NCBI GenBank assembly: GCA_022750335.1
Contig: JAKIVX010000010.1
Span: 1 to 56,458 of the forward strand
Direction of reading: 5' to 3'
Length of the DNA stretch: 56,458 bases
Origin: Thermoplasmata archaeon
GTDB taxonomy: Archaea > Thermoplasmatota > Thermoplasmata > Lutacidiplasmatales > UBA184
The position numbers were made by a program, and so were the translations under genes. A model generated the notes under the pieces. That model searched no databases. It was not told the origin of the DNA and saw only the letters and a program-made list of their open reading frames with translations. Positions 50,725-56,458 of the stretch are shown here, in pieces; the first letter of the stretch is position 1; every line of letters begins with the position of its first letter.

Positions 50725-53700
50725 TCAGAGGGGCGCTCCCGTCCTGGGCGAGGCTCCCGTCCGTAGCCTCCGGATCGCTCCGAGGAGCGCGAACATGGCC
50801 ATTCCCGAAACCGCCACGGCGGAAGCGGCTCCGGCGGCCGGGAGCACGAGGGTCCAGAACGGAGGGGTCGGTCCCCGACCGATCAGGAGGATGGAGATCG
50901 CGATGTTGACGGTGTGGCCATTGACCGACACGTTACCGCCGTCGGGACTGGCGTAGTAGCCGCTCGGCGACGTGAGGCTGAACGTGTAGATCCCGTGGGG
51001 GTAGTAGTGGTCGTCCTGGTAGGTGCTGTTGGGGATCTGGAACGTGAAGGAGGAGAGGGCGTCCGAATAGTTGAAACTCGCCAGCCGGATGGACACGGCA
51101 TCTCCTCCCGGAAGGCCGGAGAGGGTGAACGTGACGGCGAACGTGGCTCGGACGAAGTGCACGAAGATCGTCTCATTGGATCCGGCTACTACGAGGTTTC
51201 CGATTCGCGGGTTCGCGACGTAGTCCTGGCCCCCCGTGATGACGAACGGGTCGGTCCCGTTGGTGTAGTTCGTGTGGATCCAGCCCGGGTGACTCAGGTT
51301 GGATACGTTGGTCTGGCCGTGAATTTCCACCGACCAGGTCACGTTCTTCCCAAGACCGGTCTCCTCCCACAGGACCAGGTAGCCCGGGACGAACGTCACA
51401 GTGATCGTCTCGGACGCGTTTGCGACCGTGAAGTAGAGCGGGGAGGTCACCCGCCAGCTGATCGTGCTGTTCCCGACCGCGTACGCCCGGAATCCGTACG
51501 ACCCGTTGACCTCCGCGAGGGGGATGGACGACGGGGCGAGGTCCGACCCTGAGAGGGTCTCCGATCCCAGCCGTGTGGTGACGTCCCAGCGCACCCCGGA
51601 GGGCAGACCGGTTTCGTGAAAAGCGACCGCGTAGAGCTTCTCGAAGACGATCGTGAACGTCGTGTTGGAGTTGGTGACCGGGACGAACCCGAACCCGGGC
51701 GTTCCCTCGATGTAGAAACCGGGGATCGCGCCGACCTCGAATCCCCAACTGCCGTCTGGTTGGGTGAAGGTCATCGCGGTGGTGCTCGTGGAATTCCGGG
51801 CCGGTCCGCTGACCCCGAAGATCTCGACCGACCAATTCGTTCCGGAAGGAAGCCCTACTTCGTTGAAGACTACCGTGTAAAGGAAGTCAAAGACGATCGG
51901 GACCGACTGGTCGGCGTTCGATACGTTGACGGATCCGAACCCCGGCCCATTCTCTAGATGGTATCCGGTGATGTTTCCGACGCGGTACCCCCAGGGACTG
52001 TCGTGGGCATTGTAGATACTATCGACCTCGAAGAAGGTCTTGGCCGCGGCGCTTGAATTGATCGAGACCGGGCCGTCGACACCGGTCACGGTGAGATTCC
52101 AGGGAGTTCCCGCAGCCAGTCCGGACTCGTCGAAGACGACTGAATACAGGAACTCAAAAGTGACCGGGACCACCATATCGGTGTCCGTGACATTCACGGA
52201 CCCGTAGTTGAACAATTCGTTGACGTGGTAACCCGGACTGGAGGATTGGTAGGCCCAGACGCCGAAGATCTCGTAGAAGACTTTCGAGTTCGAACTCGAG
52301 TTGCTCCAGAAGCTCCCATTGACGCCGGTCACCTCGAGCGACCAGTTCGTCCCGGTGGGCAGCCCGTTCTGCTCGAACGTGACCGAGTAGATCTTCTCAA
52401 AGGTGACCTGGACCACGAGGTTGGGACCGTTCACGTAGATCGATCCGTAGTTCAGGGACTCATTCACGTGGTAGCCGGCCGCTCCGGCGGCGTACCCCCA
52501 GGTTCCGTTGATTTCGAAGAAGGTCTTCGCGCTCGCACTCGAGTTGATCCACGCGCTCCCGTTGACACCGAGCACCCCGAGGGACCAAGCCGTCCCCGGC
52601 GCCAGCCCCGTCTCCTGGAAGGATACCGAGTAGAACCGGTCGTAGATCACCGGCACGACGATCGTACCGGTCCCCGTCACATGCACCGACCCGAACCCAG
52701 AGACGTTTTGATCGAGGTGATAGCCCGTGATGTTCGGAACTTGGTAGCTCCAGTTGCCGTTGATCTCGGAGAACGTCACCATGCTCTGGGTGGTCGGGAC
52801 GTCGAGACCGCGCAGCGTCACGAACCACGGGGTGCCCGTCGTGAGGCCCTGCTCGGCGAAGACGATCGTGGAGACGTTGGCGAGGAAAATGGCCTGCTCA
52901 TCGATCGGCCCGGTCGGCAGGAGGGTGGCCGTGAAGTTGTATCCTCCGAAACTGCCGGAGCCCTCTCCCGACCAGCCGTTGAACGCATATCCCGTCCGCG
53001 GAGCGGCGTTCAGGATGAGAGGTTGCGACGCGTTCCACCACGAGGGGGGAGGCTCGGACCCGCCCCCGCTGACCACCGAGCCGTACGTGTCGTTCCAAGT
53101 GACGTTGATCGCCCATTGCAGATTATAGGGCACCCGGACACCCAGCAGTGCGGCGCCCACCGTGACGGTCGCGGGGGCAAACGGCTCGCGTCGCTCCTTG
53201 GGGTCCGTCCCGTTGGCGGGCAGCGGCAGGGGGGTCCCGGAAGTCGAGTAGTCCCCCGGCAGCAAGAGGAGCGTCAAGTTGGTCGAATTCGAAGCGGTGT
53301 GGGTGCCGTTGACATCGAGAAACCAATGGGGCGTCGTGCTCGTCCAGCCCAGGGTGAGGCCGGACTCGGTGAACTCCACCGGGTACGCGGGCGAGTTGTA
53401 GGTCTCGAAGAGGGCCAACGACTGGGGTGGGAGCGTGAAGCTGGCGGGGAGGCCGTTGGGATAGTAGCGAGGCACCGGGGCCGCCGTGCTCGGGATCGAG
53501 CTGTTGTACGTGAGGGTCATGTCCTTGCCCCCCACGCTCGGCTTCACCGTCGCGACCACCGAGATGTTCGTCCCGTTCCACGTCCAGACCTCCACCGGAG
53601 ACCCCGAAGCGAACGCCGCCGGCTGCACCGAGGTCTTGAGGGAGGTGTTGGACCCGTTGATGAACGCGGTGCTAAACGAGAGGCTGTTGTTCACGTCGGT

Positions 53701-55089
53701 GTTCACCACCAGGAGGTCCCGTCGATCGCTGTCGTTCTGGTCGACCGTGGCGACCGCCGAGGCGTTCACTCCCTTGGAGACGTCGACGGGGAACGCGTCG
53801 TTGCCGAGGTGACTCAGGATGTCGCTGTACGTGACGTACGACGGTTGGACGACCCCGGTCAGGTTGAACCACGAGTTGTTCGAATCGGAAACGGTCGCGA
53901 AGACGTCGGCGGTGGCGAGGGCCGTGGGAGACAGGCTCAACATTTCGGTAGCGAGGACAGCATAGCCAAGGGCCCCTGGGAACATTGACGAGTAGGGGCC
54001 GTACGGGTCGTGGGAGAGAGCGGTGCCGACCTCCGTGTCGAAGATCGGAATGTGGCAACCGAGGGGCGCGCAATCGGCGGCCACGGTCGACTCCGCGGAG
54101 AGGATCCGGGACCGGAGCGCCGTGGTCTTGTTGACCAGACCCTCGTAGAACTGGCCCACCGGGGGACCCCCGGTGGAATTGTTCCCGAGAGTGAGATCGA
54201 CGCCATCCGGGTAAATGTGGATCGCGATACCGGAGATCTCGTTTCCGGTCGCGTTGATGACGGCATCGATCCAGGAACTGACCCCTCCGTTCCCCTTACC
54301 GGCCCCGGGGAGACCGATGATCCTCGGAAGGTAGGACGCGTTCGCCTGGTCCATGGAGGTGATGTAGGTCTTGACCTCCTGGGCGTACTCGACCGGCGTC
54401 ACGTTCGTAAATTGGGTGAGACTCGTGTGACCCCACGCCTGTCCCCACCACATCCAGAGCTCGGGCTCGTTCCCGATCTCCCAGTAGGCGGGGGTGAAGT
54501 CCAGTCCGGGGATGCTGACGTTGGTTTCCCTCCCGTTCGCGTCCCAGACCGGGCCGACGTAGGTCCGGTTGACGGTGTACTCCACGATATCCCGGGCGAT
54601 CGAGGGGTTGTCAATCTGCCCGGGGACCTGAAAGATCGCTTGGCAGTTGATCGAGCGGCACCAGGCGACGAACTGGCTCTCGTCCGTCAGGGCGGACCGC
54701 GGCGGGTTGTTGATCGGGTTGAAGTGATTGAAGATGAGGCCTGAGGGGCTGCGGTTGGTCGCATTGAAGTTCGCCAGCGGGTCGAACCAGTCGCCGGTGT
54801 CTCCTCCCGGCCACACGATGGTTCGTGCGGGCGTCGCATTCACGAGTGTCGCCTCATTGGGAATGAGGAGCCCCCGTGCGGTGACGGTAGAACCCCACAG
54901 GATCGGTGAGGTGATGTTGCCGGCTTCCAGGGTCAGGCGGGCGGTGACGTCCGGTGAGGCCGTAAGGGCCCCGCTCGGGGCCCCGGAACCGCCCGAACCG
55001 TACCCTCCACTGGCCACGGCACCGGGTAGGGTGAGTAGGAGGACGGTGGCGACCGAAAGAGGAATCGAGAGTGAAAAGAGCCGTCTCAT
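50725..55089 (-). CDS. Giant surface protein: glycoside hydrolase domain, FxExGL modules, C-terminal anchor
   Basis: A 1454-residue exported protein. Signal peptide residues 4-27 are followed by a glycoside hydrolase clan A-like barrel (about 55-450) with acid/base E208 in YWEIGNEPELW and nucleophile E353 in IPIFDTEVGTAL, then a beta-sandwich (to about 570) as in GH39/51/79-type enzymes. Next come an InlB-like block (APRTGYAFNGWSGEG) and nine FxExGL-type modules (for example VSFQETGLAPGTAWSLGV, VTFEQNGLPTGTNWSLEV, VVFNEVGLPSGTNWSVEI). A C-terminal helix and basic tail (GAIRRLRTG) anchor it. There are dozens of N-glycosylation sequons. ATG 55089 has GAGG seven bases upstream and a TAATAG box (55125-55131). 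A surface glycan-cleaving enzyme or adhesin is likely. Confidence 0.82.
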   Translation of the reverse strand: MRRLFSLSIPLSVATVLLLTLPGAVASGGYGSGGSGAPSGALTASPDVTARLTLEAGNITSPILWGSTVTARGLLIPNEATLVNATPARTIVWPGGDTGDWFDPLANFNATNRSPSGLIFNHFNPINNPPRSALTDESQFVAWCRSINCQAIFQVPGQIDNPSIARDIVEYTVNRTYVGPVWDANGRETNVSIPGLDFTPAYWEIGNEPELWMWWGQAWGHTSLTQFTNVTPVEYAQEVKTYITSMDQANASYLPRIIGLPGAGKGNGGVSSWIDAVINATGNEISGIAIHIYPDGVDLTLGNNSTGGPPVGQFYEGLVNKTTALRSRILSAESTVAADCAPLGCHIPIFDTEVGTALSHDPYGPYSSMFPGALGYAVLATEMLSLSPTALATADVFATVSDSNNSWFNLTGVVQPSYVTYSDILSHLGNDAFPVDVSKGVNASAVATVDQNDSDRRDLLVVNTDVNNSLSFSTAFINGSNTSLKTSVQPAAFASGSPVEVWTWNGTNISVVATVKPSVGGKDMTLTYNSSIPSTAAPVPRYYPNGLPASFTLPPQSLALFETYNSPAYPVEFTESGLTLGWTSTTPHWFLDVNGTHTASNSTNLTLLLLPGDYSTSGTPLPLPANGTDPKERREPFAPATVTVGAALLGVRVPYNLQWAINVTWNDTYGSVVSGGGSEPPPSWWNASQPLILNAAPRTGYAFNGWSGEGSGSFGGYNFTATLLPTGPIDEQAIFLANVSTIVFAEQGLTTGTPWFVTLRGLDVPTTQSMVTFSEINGNWSYQVPNITGYHLDQNVSGFGSVHVTGTGTIVVPVIYDRFYSVSFQETGLAPGTAWSLGVLGVNGSAWINSSASAKTFFEINGTWGYAAGAAGYHVNESLNYGSIYVNGPNLVVQVTFEKIYSVTFEQNGLPTGTNWSLEVTGVNGSFWSNSSSNSKVFYEIFGVWAYQSSSPGYHVNELFNYGSVNVTDTDMVVPVTFEFLYSVVFDESGLAAGTPWNLTVTGVDGPVSINSSAAAKTFFEVDSIYNAHDSPWGYRVGNITGYHLENGPGFGSVNVSNADQSVPIVFDFLYTVVFNEVGLPSGTNWSVEIFGVSGPARNSTSTTAMTFTQPDGSWGFEVGAIPGFYIEGTPGFGFVPVTNSNTTFTIVFEKLYAVAFHETGLPSGVRWDVTTRLGSETLSGSDLAPSSIPLAEVNGSYGFRAYAVGNSTISWRVTSPLYFTVANASETITVTFVPGYLVLWEETGLGKNVTWSVEIHGQTNVSNLSHPGWIHTNYTNGTDPFVITGGQDYVANPRIGNLVVAGSNETIFVHFVRATFAVTFTLSGLPGGDAVSIRLASFNYSDALSSFTFQIPNSTYQDDHYYPHGIYTFSLTSPSGYYASPDGGNVSVNGHTVNIAISILLIGRGPTPPFWTLVLPAAGAASAVAVSGMAMFALLGAIRRLRTGASPRTGAPL

Positions 55090-55124
55090 GGGGTCGCCTC
55101 GGGGGCGCAGCCTGTACAACTAGA

Positions 55125-55131
55125 CTATTAG
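55125..55131 (-). promoter_or_regulatory. TATA box of the giant GH surface protein
   Basis: Minus-strand CTAATAG predicts transcription from about 55102, leaving a 13-base leader with GAGG before ATG 55089. Confidence 0.4.
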
Positions 55132-55277
55132 GCCTTCCGATTCGGTCGCCCGCTTCGCGTCATTCTGAGAGCCCCCGCGGGGGGTTCCAGGTCGCCCGGG
55201 CGGTGAGGACTTTGCCCTCCAATATAGCGGGTCGCGAACAGCTGCGCGGCGTGCCCCGCCGACGCCTTCCGGAGTGT

Positions 55278-56458
55278 TCAGTTCGCACTTTTCATCGTGC
55301 GGCGTCGAATCGCACTCAAGACCAGGAACGTGCCGGCGGCGGCCAGGCTCAGGAAGATCGCAGCTGACGCCGCCGACATCAACAGCGCCGTCACCGGAGC
55401 AGGCCCCGGCCCGATGGGGAGGATGGCGATCGCGATCACAACGGCGTGGCCATTGACCGACACGTTGCCCCCGCCGGGGGAGGCATAGAACCCGCTGGGA
55501 GCCACCACGTCGAACGTGTACGTCCGGGTAGGTTCGTAGGTGCCATTGAGGTAGGTGCTGTTCGCGATCTGGAAGGTGAACGAGGAGAGGGGGGTCGACT
55601 GGTTGAAATCCGAGAGCCGGATTTGGACCTGCTCGCCGCTGGGTAGACCGGTGACCTCGAACGTTACTCCGAACGTCGCGCGCACGAACTGCACGCCCAC
55701 CATCGCACCGCTTCCGGCAATGTCCAGCGTTCCGGACCCAGGGATCGGGACGTAATCCTGCGCACCGAAGACCGTGTAGGGATACGATCCGTTGAGGAGC
55801 TGGTCGGTGACCCAGCCGCCAGAGCTCGACAGCTCGGTCCTCCCGGCAAGGAGGACCGACCAGTTGAGTCCGGGCCCCAGTCCGGTTTCGTTCCAGATGA
55901 CGCGATTCTCCGGGATGAAATCCACGGCCACTGAAAGATTCGCCCCCGCGACGGTGAAGAACAGCGGTGAGGCGAGGATGTACCCCCCGGTAGACCCTGT
56001 GCTGAATCCGTAGGCCGCGGAGAGCTCCGCGAAGGGGATCGGTCCCGGCGTGGTCCCGTATTCCGTTACTCCGCGCACCGCCACCCACCACTCCTGGTGG
56101 GCGGGTAGTCCGGCCTCCGTGAACGTGACGGCGTACGGCGTCCCGGGAGGGTCGAGCGGGGTGTAGTTCACGGGAAGGATGATTGCGGCACTCCCGACGA
56201 CCAGGGTCTTTTGCCACCAGGCACCCTGTCCGGGCGTGATCAACTGGTAGCCGGTGACGTTGCCGGCCTGTTCGGCCCAGCTGCCCGGGATCTCGTAGAA
56301 ATCGATCGTCCCGGTCGTCGCGCTCTGCTCGACCCCGCGCACGGTCACGCTCCACAGAGTCCCCGGCGCAAGGCCGACCTCCGCGAAGGTGACCGCGGTG
56401 GCCGGTAGGAAGTCCGCGCTCTCCTCGACGGGGCCCGTCGGGAGGAGGTTGGCGACGA
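55278..56458 (-). CDS. Second giant FxExGL surface protein, 5' end beyond the window
   Basis: The frame is open to the window edge, so only the last 393 residues are seen. It is a paralog of the preceding protein: the edge sequence LLPTGPVEES corresponds to LLPTGPIDEQ there, and the ends match in order (GNVSVNGHAVVIAIAIL against GNVSVNGHTVNIAISIL, then a membrane helix and SAIRRRTMK). Modules seen include VTFAEVGLAPGTLWSVTV, VTFTEAGLPAHQEWWVAV, VIWNETGLGPGLNWSVLL and VTFEVTGLPSGEQVQIRL. The missing part may include another glycoside hydrolase domain. It lies 188 bases upstream of the first copy on the same strand. Confidence 0.8.
   Translation of the reverse strand, partial: VANLLPTGPVEESADFLPATAVTFAEVGLAPGTLWSVTVRGVEQSATTGTIDFYEIPGSWAEQAGNVTGYQLITPGQGAWWQKTLVVGSAAIILPVNYTPLDPPGTPYAVTFTEAGLPAHQEWWVAVRGVTEYGTTPGPIPFAELSAAYGFSTGSTGGYILASPLFFTVAGANLSVAVDFIPENRVIWNETGLGPGLNWSVLLAGRTELSSSGGWVTDQLLNGSYPYTVFGAQDYVPIPGSGTLDIAGSGAMVGVQFVRATFGVTFEVTGLPSGEQVQIRLSDFNQSTPLSSFTFQIANSTYLNGTYEPTRTYTFDVVAPSGFYASPGGGNVSVNGHAVVIAIAILPIGPGPAPVTALLMSAASAAIFLSLAAAGTFLVLSAIRRRTMKSAN

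Overview
The window reads as a GC-rich archaeal chromosome segment, most likely from the Thermoplasmatota; the rank is inferred, not proven. The supporting signs are TATA boxes centred about 26 bases before many start codons (leaderless transcripts), ATG/GTG/TTG starts often fused to the previous stop as ATGA or GTGA, tRNA genes without an encoded CCA (one with an intron), a response regulator carrying a DUF835-like domain, and many surface proteins built from the 'FxExGLPxGTxW' module familiar from Thermoplasmata.

Left part (1-14460): a VapBC toxin-antitoxin pair followed by a tRNA 3'-end fragment, a pirin, a histidine kinase with a response regulator that has its own DNA-binding domain, a small receiver-like protein, a GNAT acetyltransferase, an arginine deiminase operon (permease, arcA, arcC), a winged-helix regulator, two tRNAs (tRNA-Asn has a predicted 32-nt intron in its T-loop), a TIM-barrel protein with two candidate catalytic glutamates, a secreted protein made of two copies of an unrecognised domain, and a DoxX-like membrane protein.

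Middle (14474-25179): a tightly overlapping heme operon, hemA-hemC-hemD-hemB-chdC(hemQ)-hemL-hemE-hemH. It covers glutamyl-tRNA to heme by what looks like the coproporphyrin-dependent route, lacking only the coproporphyrinogen oxidase and the general glutamyl-tRNA synthetase. Upstream lies an ABC-2 exporter operon ending in a membrane-anchored surface protein.

Right part (25269-56458): a cell-envelope region. It holds at least nine glycosyltransferases (GT2, GT4 and GT-C types), modular surface proteins with FxExGL, InlB-like, PQQ-propeller, PKD and glycoside-hydrolase modules, and a tandem pair of giant C-terminally anchored paralogs, the second cut by the window end. Embedded in it are two A-type iron-sulfur carriers (one with a Gly/Cys-rich insertion and tail), a type-2 glutamine amidotransferase, a nucleotidyltransferase-like protein and a Cas4-like Fe-S nuclease without a CRISPR array. 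The working picture is that the glycosyltransferases build and decorate a surface glycan or S-layer to which the modular proteins belong.
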